A stretch of DNA of 64,000 nucleotides from JABDMH01 sp050298535. Its GTDB lineage: Bacteria > Bacteroidota > Bacteroidia > Chitinophagales > Saprospiraceae. Position numbers and translations under genes: made by a program. The stretch spans positions 1 to 64,000 of the forward strand of contig JBNKUI010000091.1 of assembly GCA_050298535.1 (NCBI GenBank), in the 5' to 3' direction. Shown one piece after another: positions 15,768-23,807 of this stretch (the stretch's first letter is position 1; every line of letters begins with the position of its first letter). The notes below the pieces were generated by a model. That model saw nothing but the letters and a program-made list of their open reading frames with translations, made no database searches and was not told the origin of the DNA.

Positions 15768-18596
15768 ATGACGAATTCGCTTAAGGAGACAATATCTATC
15801 AAAGGAGCGAGAGCTAACAACCTTAAGAATGTTGACTTAGAGATCCCCAAAAATCAGTTGATTGTCGTCACAGGTGTATCAGGTTCGGGCAAATCAACCA
15901 TCACCATCGATACCCTCTATGCAGAAGGGCAAAGAAGGTATGTAGAGAGCCTTTCTTCCTATGCCCGGCAGTTCCTCAATCGAATGAAGAAACCTGAAGT
16001 CGATTATATAAAAGGAATATGTCCCGCTATTGCGATTGAGCAGCGCGTGAGTACGGCTAATGCTCGAAGTACGGTAGGTTCTTTAACAGAGATTTATGAT
16101 TATTTGCGTCTACTTTATGCGCGAATCGGTATCACCTACTCGCCCGTAACTGGCGATGTTGTCACCCGACATACCGTCACCAACGTAGTGGATCATATCA
16201 AAGGCCTTGAAAAAGGTGAAAAAGTGTTACTTCTGATCCCTCTCCATCAGCAATATAAGGATCGGACGATTGGGCAGGAGTGTTCAGTCCTACTACAGAA
16301 GGGGTACACCAGATTATATATTGGTGAACAACAGCAATATATTGAAGACTATCTGGCAAGTGAGAATGAAATATTGGAGAAGAAGATTTCAGAGGTAGAT
16401 CCCTATGAAATCCTGATCCTGATCGATCGCTTTGTCGCTAATAATGATGAAGAAAACATCAAGCGAATTGCAGACTCAGTTAGCACGGCCTTTGCAGAAA
16501 GTGGGGGAGAGTGTCTGTTGAGAGTTCTGGAAGAAGAGGAAGATCTCATCTTCAATAACAGATTTGAATTGGATGGTCTGACTTTCATTGAGCCTACACC
16601 ACATCTCTTTAATTATAATAACCCCTTTGGAGCCTGTCCACGATGTGAGGGTTTTGGTCGTGTGATGGGCATCGATGAAGACAAGGTTATACCCAATCCT
16701 ACACTTTCCGTCGTGGATGGTGCCATACAATGTTGGCGTGGTGAAAAGTCCGGACTGTACCTTGACAGATTGCTCCAGGCCGCGCATCATTTTGATTTTC
16801 CCGTACACCGAGCTTACCGTGACCTGACGGATGAGCAAAAAGACCTCCTGTGGGATGGTAATGAATACTTTGAGGGGATCAATGATTTCTTCGATGAGCT
16901 AGAAAGCAAATCATACAAGATTCAAAACCGGGTAATGATGGCCCGTTATCGTGGTCGCACCGTCTGTCCGGAATGCAAGGGGTCCAGATTGAGAGAAGAA
17001 GCGGGTTATGTGAAAGTCCATGCACACAGTATTAATGAGCTGATCCTTATGCCCATGGATACTCTACTTCGGTTTTTCCAGGAGATTGAGCTTTCTGATC
17101 ATGATCGGAAGATTGCCAAACGCCTACTGATAGAGATAGAAACCCGATTGGCAAATCTATGTGCTTTGGGATTAGATTACCTGCATTTGGATCGTACCTC
17201 ATCTACCTTAAGTGGAGGAGAGACGCAAAGGATAAATTTGACCAAATCACTGGGAAGCAACCTGACTAATTCGCTGTATATCCTGGATGAGCCCAGTATA
17301 GGCCTGCATCCCCGTGATACCGAAAAACTGGTGGCAGTGTTGGAGCAGCTTCGGGATCTTGACAATACTGTGATTGTGGTAGAGCATGAGGAGGACGTGA
17401 TCCGGAGTGCTGATTTTCTGATCGATATGGGACCCGAAGCAGGCATCCATGGAGGGGAGGTAGTCTTTGCCGGACCTTATAATGAGTTGTCACAAAGTAA
17501 AAGGAGTTTGACAGCGGGTTATCTCAACTATGAATTATTTATCCCTATCCCTGAGACACGAAGGAGATCCGCTAACAAGATTCACATCAAAGGAGCTTCG
17601 CAACATAACCTGCAGGATGTAAATGCTACATTCATGCTGCAAGCTCTTAATGTCGTTTCGGGGGTTTCGGGCTCTGGAAAAAGTACACTGGTCCATGATA
17701 TTTTATACAGGAGCCTAAAGCGATACCTGGAAGAACCAACAAAATATGCTCCAGGTACCTTTAAGAAATTGGAAGGGGACCTTGATCTGATCACACAGGT
17801 AGAACTCATCAACCAAAAACCAATCGGTAAGTCTTCCCGATCCAATCCGGTGACATATGTGAAGGCCTATGACAGCATTCGGAAGCTCATGACTTCACAG
17901 CAGCTGGCTAAGATCAGGGGTTATAAACCCAAGCATTTTTCATTCAACGTAGAGGGTGGAAGATGTGATACCTGCCAGGGTGATGGTGAAATCGTAGTGG
18001 AAATGCAGTTTCTTGCTGATGTAAGATTGCAATGCGAGGATTGTAAAGGTCAGCGATTTAAGAATGAGGTATTGGAGGTACAATATAACGGCAAGAATAT
18101 CTTTCAAATTCTGGAACTCAGCATTGATGAGGCTATCACTTTCTTTGCAGAGGAACTTGATATCGTCCAGAAACTGCAACCGTTACAGGACGTAGGTCTC
18201 GGATATGTGAAATTAGGTCAGTCTTCCAGCACCCTGTCAGGAGGGGAGGCCCAGCGTGTGAAGCTCGCTTCATATCTGGGCCAGGATAGGAGTAACCAGC
18301 AGATGCTTTTCATTTTTGACGAACCTACCACGGGGCTACACTTCCATGATATCAACAAATTGCTCACCTCGCTCAATGCGCTAGTGGAGCAGGGACATAC
18401 TGTGGTGGTGGTAGAGCATAATCTGGATGTGATAAAGTCAGCAGACTGGGTGATTGATCTGGGACCGGGCGGTGGTCGTCATGGAGGTCAGATCATTTTC
18501 CAGGGTACTCCGGAAGGATTGATCCAATGTGATCCTTCATTGACTGGCAAATACCTCAAAGAAAAAATGGAAGCGGTTTTGGCAGTGCAGACCTAG
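15768..18596 (+). CDS. uvrA: Excinuclease ABC subunit A
   Basis: 942 residues, normal length. DNA-damage recognition ATPase of nucleotide excision repair (UvrABC), cytoplasmic. Two ABC modules are visible: Walker A GVSGSGKST near 35 and again near 630, and signature motifs LSGGETQRI (near 485) and LSGGEAQRV (near 825), each followed by a Walker B (LYILDEPSIGLHP; LFIFDEPTTGLHF). Zinc modules are intact: CPRC with CPEC in the first half, CDTC with CEDC in the second. The ATG start gives the usual N-terminus with the SIKGARANNLKNVDL motif. It is a single gene downstream of a palindromic candidate operator; no neighbouring uvr genes. Confidence 0.98.
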   Translation: MTNSLKETISIKGARANNLKNVDLEIPKNQLIVVTGVSGSGKSTITIDTLYAEGQRRYVESLSSYARQFLNRMKKPEVDYIKGICPAIAIEQRVSTANARSTVGSLTEIYDYLRLLYARIGITYSPVTGDVVTRHTVTNVVDHIKGLEKGEKVLLLIPLHQQYKDRTIGQECSVLLQKGYTRLYIGEQQQYIEDYLASENEILEKKISEVDPYEILILIDRFVANNDEENIKRIADSVSTAFAESGGECLLRVLEEEEDLIFNNRFELDGLTFIEPTPHLFNYNNPFGACPRCEGFGRVMGIDEDKVIPNPTLSVVDGAIQCWRGEKSGLYLDRLLQAAHHFDFPVHRAYRDLTDEQKDLLWDGNEYFEGINDFFDELESKSYKIQNRVMMARYRGRTVCPECKGSRLREEAGYVKVHAHSINELILMPMDTLLRFFQEIELSDHDRKIAKRLLIEIETRLANLCALGLDYLHLDRTSSTLSGGETQRINLTKSLGSNLTNSLYILDEPSIGLHPRDTEKLVAVLEQLRDLDNTVIVVEHEEDVIRSADFLIDMGPEAGIHGGEVVFAGPYNELSQSKRSLTAGYLNYELFIPIPETRRRSANKIHIKGASQHNLQDVNATFMLQALNVVSGVSGSGKSTLVHDILYRSLKRYLEEPTKYAPGTFKKLEGDLDLITQVELINQKPIGKSSRSNPVTYVKAYDSIRKLMTSQQLAKIRGYKPKHFSFNVEGGRCDTCQGDGEIVVEMQFLADVRLQCEDCKGQRFKNEVLEVQYNGKNIFQILELSIDEAITFFAEELDIVQKLQPLQDVGLGYVKLGQSSSTLSGGEAQRVKLASYLGQDRSNQQMLFIFDEPTTGLHFHDINKLLTSLNALVEQGHTVVVVEHNLDVIKSADWVIDLGPGGGRHGGQIIFQGTPEGLIQCDPSLTGKYLKEKMEAVLAVQT

Positions 18597-18690
18597 AGAA
18601 GTGTCAACCTTTTGGAAATAATTAACATTTCCAGCCAAACCAGCATTTTACATCTACCGTCTTTAAGGGTGTAACCAAAAGATAATTACT

Positions 18691-19905
18691 ATGAAGATTT
18701 GGAATATAATTGCATTCCTCTTGCTATTGAGCGCCTGTGACAAATCAGATGATCCCATCATTGATACACCTGAGGAAGTGACAGCTGATCAAATGATGCA
18801 GGGTTTGCATGATTTTCAGTGGGATCTATTTAAACAAACAGTAAAGGAATCAGTGGCAGGAGAAAATGTGAGCATCTCAGCGCTCAGTGTGGCTTCTGCA
18901 CTCTATATGGCTTATGAAGGTGCCGCCAACGATACTCGTAAGGAGATGGCAGAAGTATTGGGACTTCCGAACGAAAGCCATGTGGGTGAAGCCTATAAGT
19001 CGGTCAATGAGTTGATGTCTGCAACCGGTGAAAATACTCAGCTGGATATGGAAAATTCGGTATTCTGGGATAAAAATCGTGTGTCCGCTAATGCTGATTT
19101 TTTGAATTATATGGGCACCTACCATGAGGCTATGCTTTCTGATCTCGACTTTACACAAGCATCCGCTTTGGAAGCCATTAATACCTGGGTGAAGAATAGT
19201 ACCGATGGACGTATTGACAAAGTAATAGAAGAGATCAAGGATGAGGATGTGATGTTTCTGATAAACGCCTTGATTTTACAGGCAGATTGGGCTTATCCTT
19301 TCCCCATAGAAAACACCATCAACGATAAATTTACCCTATCTGATGGTAGCGAGGTATCCGTACCTATGATGTATCAGGATGTGTACGATCTTAGTTCATA
19401 TAAAGATGATCAGCTAAAAGCAGTGGAATTACCATTGGCAGATACAACATTTTCGATGGTACTTATGCAACCAACCAATTCTGAAGCGTCTATTGATGAT
19501 TTTATCGAAAATCTAGCGGTGACAGATATTGATGAGTTGATCAATCAGGAGTTGCAGAAAGGTCGCATCTTCATCCATATGCCAAAATTCGAGATCGAAT
19601 ATGAAAAGTTAATGAACAGCCCTTTGAAGAATCTTGGGATAGTACAGGCTTTCGATGATCAAAGCGCTGATTTTTCAAACCTGGGAAGTTCGGGTGCTGG
19701 AAATCTATTCATTAATAAAGTGATCCACAAAACTTACCTGAAGGTAGATGAGAAAGGCGTAGATGGTGCTGCGGTAACATCTGTGGGTGTAGGAGTCACA
19801 TCACTACCGCCCACATTTAGATTTGATCGTCCATTTGTGGCACTGATTATCGATAAGAAGACAGATGCTCAGTTGTTCACAACCAAAGTGGAAGATCCTT
19901 CCTAA
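18691..19905 (+). CDS. Serpin-family lipoprotein
   Basis: 404 residues. A signal with lipobox LSAC (MKIWNIIAFLLLLSAC) predicts a lipid-anchored surface or periplasmic protein. The rest is a full-length serpin: NVSISALSVASALYMAYEGA near 55, NAINTWVKNSTDGRI-like helix F region near 165, the shutter/strand signature FLINALILQADWAYPF near 195, and the C-terminal HKTYLKVDEKGVDGAA hinge followed by FRFDRPFVALIID. The reactive-centre hinge (EKGVDGAAVTSVGV, about 354-367) has small residues as in inhibitory serpins, though P14 is Val and P12 Gly rather than the commoner Thr and Ala. The predicted scissile bond lies around TS or SL before LPP. It probably protects against serine or cysteine proteases. 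Target unknown. Confidence 0.93.
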   Translation: MKIWNIIAFLLLLSACDKSDDPIIDTPEEVTADQMMQGLHDFQWDLFKQTVKESVAGENVSISALSVASALYMAYEGAANDTRKEMAEVLGLPNESHVGEAYKSVNELMSATGENTQLDMENSVFWDKNRVSANADFLNYMGTYHEAMLSDLDFTQASALEAINTWVKNSTDGRIDKVIEEIKDEDVMFLINALILQADWAYPFPIENTINDKFTLSDGSEVSVPMMYQDVYDLSSYKDDQLKAVELPLADTTFSMVLMQPTNSEASIDDFIENLAVTDIDELINQELQKGRIFIHMPKFEIEYEKLMNSPLKNLGIVQAFDDQSADFSNLGSSGAGNLFINKVIHKTYLKVDEKGVDGAAVTSVGVGVTSLPPTFRFDRPFVALIIDKKTDAQLFTTKVEDPS

Positions 19906-19942
19906 AAGGACTTAAATCATAAGTGTTAGAAAGTTTTGTCAG

Positions 19943-19980
19943 GCCCATATCTGCATACGTGGATATGGGCTTTGCTTTTA
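19943..19980 (+). terminator. Intrinsic terminator after serpin gene
   Basis: A perfect 9-bp stem (GCCCATATC with GATATGGGC, 10-base loop) is followed by the T-rich TTTGCTTTTA, 38 bases after the serpin stop. Confidence 0.85.
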
Positions 19981-20036
19981 GTTAGGCCAGGTATAGATTT
20001 CAAGGGTCAAAGTACAATCGATGCACTTGTTTATGC

Positions 20037-20044
20037 TACTTTTG
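20037..20044 (+). promoter_or_regulatory. Candidate -7 box for the 20056-23640 unit
   Basis: TACTTTTG matches TAnnTTTG and ends 11 bases before the first ATG, which would give an almost leaderless mRNA. No -33 TTTG at standard spacing. Confidence 0.3.
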
Positions 20045-20055
20045 AGGAATAAGAT

Positions 20056-20367
20056 ATGTATATACTTCTCATTTCAATAGTCGTGGGCCTTTTTTTGGCC
20101 ATGTTATTTCTCAACTTCTACTTCAGATGGAAGGTTTTAAAGCTGTACCATTACCTTACCCGGAACGAGATCGAATTTGAAGCTTCCCATGTATTTAGTC
20201 TCGAGAAGCTCAGAAAGGAGATTTTGCCAAGATATCCGGACTCGCAAGAACAAATTGAAACATTTGTGAAGTATGTGCGATTTTCTGTGAAAATGGCTTC
20301 TATCCTCATTGTGTTGACGATTGCTTTTGGAAGCATCTTAATGTACTATAGTCACTATGCCAATTAA
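20056..20367 (+). CDS. Small two-helix membrane protein
   Basis: 103 residues. Two hydrophobic helices (about 2-22 and 80-98) flank a hydrophilic middle with charged helices (SLEKLRKEILPRYPDSQEQIETF). The family is not recognised. Its end overlaps the start of the following oxidoreductase gene by 11 bases in another frame, which points to translational coupling and membership of the same operon. Being first in a unit that ends in a sugar transferase, it could be an envelope component, but nothing in the sequence names its function. Confidence 0.65.
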   Translation: MYILLISIVVGLFLAMLFLNFYFRWKVLKLYHYLTRNEIEFEASHVFSLEKLRKEILPRYPDSQEQIETFVKYVRFSVKMASILIVLTIAFGSILMYYSHYAN

Positions 20368-21352
20368 ACTAGGACTAGCGGGAGTTGGGCATTTAGGCAA
20401 AATACACCTGAAATGCATACAATCTGTACCTGATTTTGAACTTGTCGGATTTTTTGAAAGTGATTTTGAGAAAGCTGATAAGATCTCTGAGGAAACTGGT
20501 GTAAGAAGTTTTCGTACTCTCCAAGCTCTTTTAAGTGAGGTGGAGGCACTTGATATTGTGACACCCACCTCTTCGCATTTTGAAGTAGCTGAAAAGGCAC
20601 TCGGACAAGGGAAGCACCTTTTTATCGAAAAACCCATTACTGCGACTCTGGAAGAGGCCGAGCAGTTGCAGGTATTGCAGAAGCAAATGAATGTGGTCGT
20701 CCAAGTGGGGCACGTAGAGCGTTTTAATCCGGCAATGCTTGCCATAAAGGATATGGACCTCAATCCCCGGTTTATGGAAGTACACCGCCTGGCGAATTTC
20801 AATCCCCGTGGTACGGATGTTTCGGTAGTTTTGGATCTCATGATTCATGATCTGGATATTATTTTGAGTCTCGTACCTAGCAAGGTAAAGCGTGTCCTGG
20901 CCAATGGAGTGTGTCTCGTCAGCAATACGCCGGATATTGGCAATGCCAGAATTGAATGGGAAAATGGATGTGTGGCTAATGTGACCGCAAGCAGAATGTC
21001 GTTTAAGAATATGCGTAAAATGCGACTGTTTCAACCGGACGCATACATTGGTGTAGACTTTCTGGAGCGTCAGGCCCAGATCATTCGTTTAAGTGACACG
21101 GTTTCAAAAAGTAGTCCTGCAGAAAGTATTAATGTCTTTGAGTTGGAAACAGCCAATGGAAGTAAGCAGATTGAAATCGAAGTGCCTGAAGTTAAACCCG
21201 TAAATGCAATCGAAATGGAATTGTCCTGCTTTGCACATTCTATTCTGTCGGGTGATCCCCCCGAAGTCGGGACGGATGAGGCCTATAACGCTTTGTCCCT
21301 GGCTTTTCAGATATCAAAGGAGATTGATCATAATCTCAAGCAAATGACCTGA
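20357..21352 (+). CDS. Gfo/Idh/MocA-family NAD(P)-dependent oxidoreductase
   Basis: 331 residues. The N-terminal Rossmann domain (about 1-120) has the dinucleotide loop GVGHLGKIH and the family motif EKPITATLEEAE near 93. The C-terminal alpha/beta domain (about 125-331) carries GHVERFNPA and MIHDLDIIL. Members oxidise or reduce sugars and sugar nucleotides; the cluster context (sugar transferase three genes on) suggests modification of a sugar destined for polysaccharide, but the substrate cannot be read from sequence. It overlaps the preceding gene by 11 bases, and the next ATG directly follows its stop. Confidence 0.9.
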   Translation: MPIKLGLAGVGHLGKIHLKCIQSVPDFELVGFFESDFEKADKISEETGVRSFRTLQALLSEVEALDIVTPTSSHFEVAEKALGQGKHLFIEKPITATLEEAEQLQVLQKQMNVVVQVGHVERFNPAMLAIKDMDLNPRFMEVHRLANFNPRGTDVSVVLDLMIHDLDIILSLVPSKVKRVLANGVCLVSNTPDIGNARIEWENGCVANVTASRMSFKNMRKMRLFQPDAYIGVDFLERQAQIIRLSDTVSKSSPAESINVFELETANGSKQIEIEVPEVKPVNAIEMELSCFAHSILSGDPPEVGTDEAYNALSLAFQISKEIDHNLKQMT

Positions 21353-22219
21353 ATGACATTCCCCGCACAATCCGGATCATATTATCTGCTTTTTATTAGT
21401 ATGATGTTGGCAGCATGTAGCAAAGATCGACTTGCGGAAATACCGACATTCGTCGAAGTCACTAAAGTCGATGTCGTGACCACTATGGGCCAGGGCACTG
21501 ACCTACACGAAATATCTGAACTGTATGTATACGCCGATAATAGCCTGCTGGGTATTTTTCCCGTGCCATCCGCCATTCCTATCATTGGAGATCAACAGGC
21601 CCAATTAGAACTCTTTGCCGGTATTCGCGAAAACGGAATTTCTAATAATTCAACCCCATACCCCTTTTATCAGCCAATTAGTCTGACCATCGATTTGACA
21701 CAACCTACAGTGATGTATTCTCCGGCCTTTAGTTATCATGAAAATACTGTATTTACGATGGTGGAGTCTTTTGAATCATCTCATACGTTAGGAGTTGATC
21801 TAGACCAGGATACAGAAACATCGATTTCAGCACGCGAGGGAACGGGTGGCATCGATGGAAAGTTTGGTATAGGATCTATGACACGTGATCATTCTCTATT
21901 GGAGGTGGCTACTAATTTTGTATATGATGATCTTCCAGATAATGGGGCCCCTGTATATCTAGAGTTTCAATATAAGAGTGATGTCACTCTGGCGGTGGGC
22001 TTGAGGGGACATAATCCTTCTCAAGCTCCTGTTTCAATATATAAACTGGGTTTGTTTCCATCAGATGATTGGAAAAAAATTTATGTAAACTTTACAGCTG
22101 ATGTACAGGGACTGGAAAGCTCTGGTTATCAGATCATTTTTTTAGCCAGTTTCAGTGATTCGAATTCCAAAGCTATCCAAAGTATTTATTTGGATAATCT
22201 AAAATTGCTACATTTCTGA
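21353..22219 (+). CDS. Putative lipoprotein with beta-sandwich-like region
   Basis: 288 residues, family not recognised. The signal ends in LAACSKD, a good lipobox (Cys near residue 22). The first half contains beta-rich segments resembling a carboxypeptidase-regulatory or Ig-like domain (LYVYADNSLLGIFPVP, SLTIDL). The second half (about 130-288) resembles a concanavalin-type or carbohydrate-binding jelly roll, with YLEFQYKSDVTLAVGL and a C-terminal IQSIYLDNLKLLHF, where a final D-N-L strand is typical. The ATG immediately follows the oxidoreductase stop, and the sugar transferase GTG follows 2 bases after its own stop, so it is firmly in this operon. Confidence 0.75.
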   Translation: MTFPAQSGSYYLLFISMMLAACSKDRLAEIPTFVEVTKVDVVTTMGQGTDLHEISELYVYADNSLLGIFPVPSAIPIIGDQQAQLELFAGIRENGISNNSTPYPFYQPISLTIDLTQPTVMYSPAFSYHENTVFTMVESFESSHTLGVDLDQDTETSISAREGTGGIDGKFGIGSMTRDHSLLEVATNFVYDDLPDNGAPVYLEFQYKSDVTLAVGLRGHNPSQAPVSIYKLGLFPSDDWKKIYVNFTADVQGLESSGYQIIFLASFSDSNSKAIQSIYLDNLKLLHF

Positions 22220-22221
22220 CC

Positions 22222-23640
22222 GTGAGTGATCGACGCAGGAGAGATATCATCGTCTATGGAGTTTTTGATTTTCTTATGGCTCTTCTTGCCTGGGCCTGTT
22301 TTTTTATATATAGAAAACGTGAAGAAAATGGGTCATTCAGCTGGGAGATGCTTGATGATCAAAACTTCTTTATCGGGATTCTTCTGATTCCATTGGGTTG
22401 GGTCTTATTGTACTCGATTTTTGATGAGTATAAGGACATTTATCGCAAATCTAGGATTCGTACGATTGCGCGTACCTTCTGGCTCATTCTGATTGGGGTA
22501 CTGTTCCTTTTCTTTACGCTTATTCTAGATGATGCGGTCATCAAATACACAGATTATATCGAGTCCTTTGTAGTGTTACTGGTCTTGCAGTTCTTTCTCA
22601 CAGTAATTTCAAGATCTGTGCTATTGACCCAGGCCAGTCGTAGATTAAAGTCTGGACTGGTGCAGTATTCCACTGTGATTGTGGGTGGCAATGAACGTGC
22701 AGTGGAACTCTACAATGAAATGAGCAGTCTACGTAAGGGTTTGGGCTATAAGTTTATTGGATTCATTGATGCCAATGGTCATAGTAGCAACGAACTTTCG
22801 CGCTATCTTCCCAAACTGGGTGGAATCTCTGAGATACCTACTGTTATTCTGGAGGAGAAAGTAGAAGAAGTCATCATTGCCATTGAGACTTCTGATCACA
22901 ACAAGCTCAAATCTATTCTGGATATTCTCTTTGATTTCGAAGATCGCCTACTCGTGAAAATCATTCCTGATATGTATGATATCATGTTGGGTACAGTGAA
23001 GATGAATCATGTCTATGGGGCAGTGCTCATTGAGATCGAACAAGGACTCATGCCCCGTTGGCAAAGACTGATCAAACGTCTCATCGATGTCCTGGTCTCG
23101 GTATTTTGTATGACGCTCCTGGCACCCCTGTATCTTTACATTGCGCTACGTATTCGATTGGGTTCGGAGGGCCCCATATTTTATAGACAGCAGAGAATCG
23201 GGTATGGTGGCAAACCTTTTACCATTTACAAGTTTCGATCCATGTATGTTAATGCTGAGAAAGATGGTCCACAGCTTTCACATGATAAGGACGAACGTTG
23301 CACACCTTTTGGTGCGACCATGCGTAAATGGCGCCTGGATGAGCTACCTCAGTTCTGGAATGTATTAAAGGGGGAGATGTCACTGGTAGGACCAAGACCA
23401 GAACGATCCTATTATATAGATCTTATTATGGCTCAGGCGCCGCACTATAAACACCTCCTAAAAGTAAGACCCGGCATCACTTCCTGGGGTCAGGTGAAAT
23501 ATGGTTATGCCAGCACGGTGGAGCAGATGATCCAACGACTCAAATTTGACATTCTCTACATAGAAAATGCTTCATTGGCCTTGGATTTCAAGATTCTTTT
23601 CTATACAATATTGGTACTTCTCCAAGGGAAAGGAAAATAG
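22222..23640 (+). CDS. Polyprenyl-phosphate sugar-1-phosphate transferase (WbaP/WcaJ type)
   Basis: 472 residues, GTG start. Starts surface-polysaccharide or exopolysaccharide units by transferring a sugar phosphate to undecaprenyl phosphate at the inner membrane. The N-terminal part has four membrane helices and a CoA-binding-like Rossmann region (VIVGGNERAVELYNEM, about 150-165). The C-terminal bacterial sugar transferase domain (from about 270) starts with KRLIDVLVSVFCM and has GPIFYRQQRIG, FTIYKFRSM, RKWRLDELPQFWNVLKGEMS and LVGPRPE. The GTG start lies 2 bases after the previous stop, with no better ATG nearby. It is the last gene in its operon. The sugar specificity is unknown. Confidence 0.94.
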   Translation: MSDRRRRDIIVYGVFDFLMALLAWACFFIYRKREENGSFSWEMLDDQNFFIGILLIPLGWVLLYSIFDEYKDIYRKSRIRTIARTFWLILIGVLFLFFTLILDDAVIKYTDYIESFVVLLVLQFFLTVISRSVLLTQASRRLKSGLVQYSTVIVGGNERAVELYNEMSSLRKGLGYKFIGFIDANGHSSNELSRYLPKLGGISEIPTVILEEKVEEVIIAIETSDHNKLKSILDILFDFEDRLLVKIIPDMYDIMLGTVKMNHVYGAVLIEIEQGLMPRWQRLIKRLIDVLVSVFCMTLLAPLYLYIALRIRLGSEGPIFYRQQRIGYGGKPFTIYKFRSMYVNAEKDGPQLSHDKDERCTPFGATMRKWRLDELPQFWNVLKGEMSLVGPRPERSYYIDLIMAQAPHYKHLLKVRPGITSWGQVKYGYASTVEQMIQRLKFDILYIENASLALDFKILFYTILVLLQGKGK

Positions 23641-23719
23641 GCATAATCTTGTCTATCAATCTACTTCGTATCTCATTTTATTTTAATATTTTTGTTCGAT
23701 TCACTTAAAAAGAACCCTT

Positions 23720-23727
23720 TATTTTTG
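23720..23727 (+). promoter_or_regulatory. Candidate -7 box before carboxypeptidase gene
   Basis: TATTTTTG matches TAnnTTTG; a second identical box lies at 23687-23694. Neither has a -33 TTTG at about 19 bases, so the promoter is tentative. Confidence 0.3.
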
Positions 23728-23807
23728 TCTTAAACTGTTAGTAACTAAGAGAGACTCCTTTGGTGACTTCAATTATATTTGCACACTTCAATCAAAAATC
23801 CAAATTC

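Noticed and set aside
20338..21034. Long minus-strand ORFs opposite the Gfo/Idh/MocA gene
   Set aside because: Shadows of a gene with clear family motifs.
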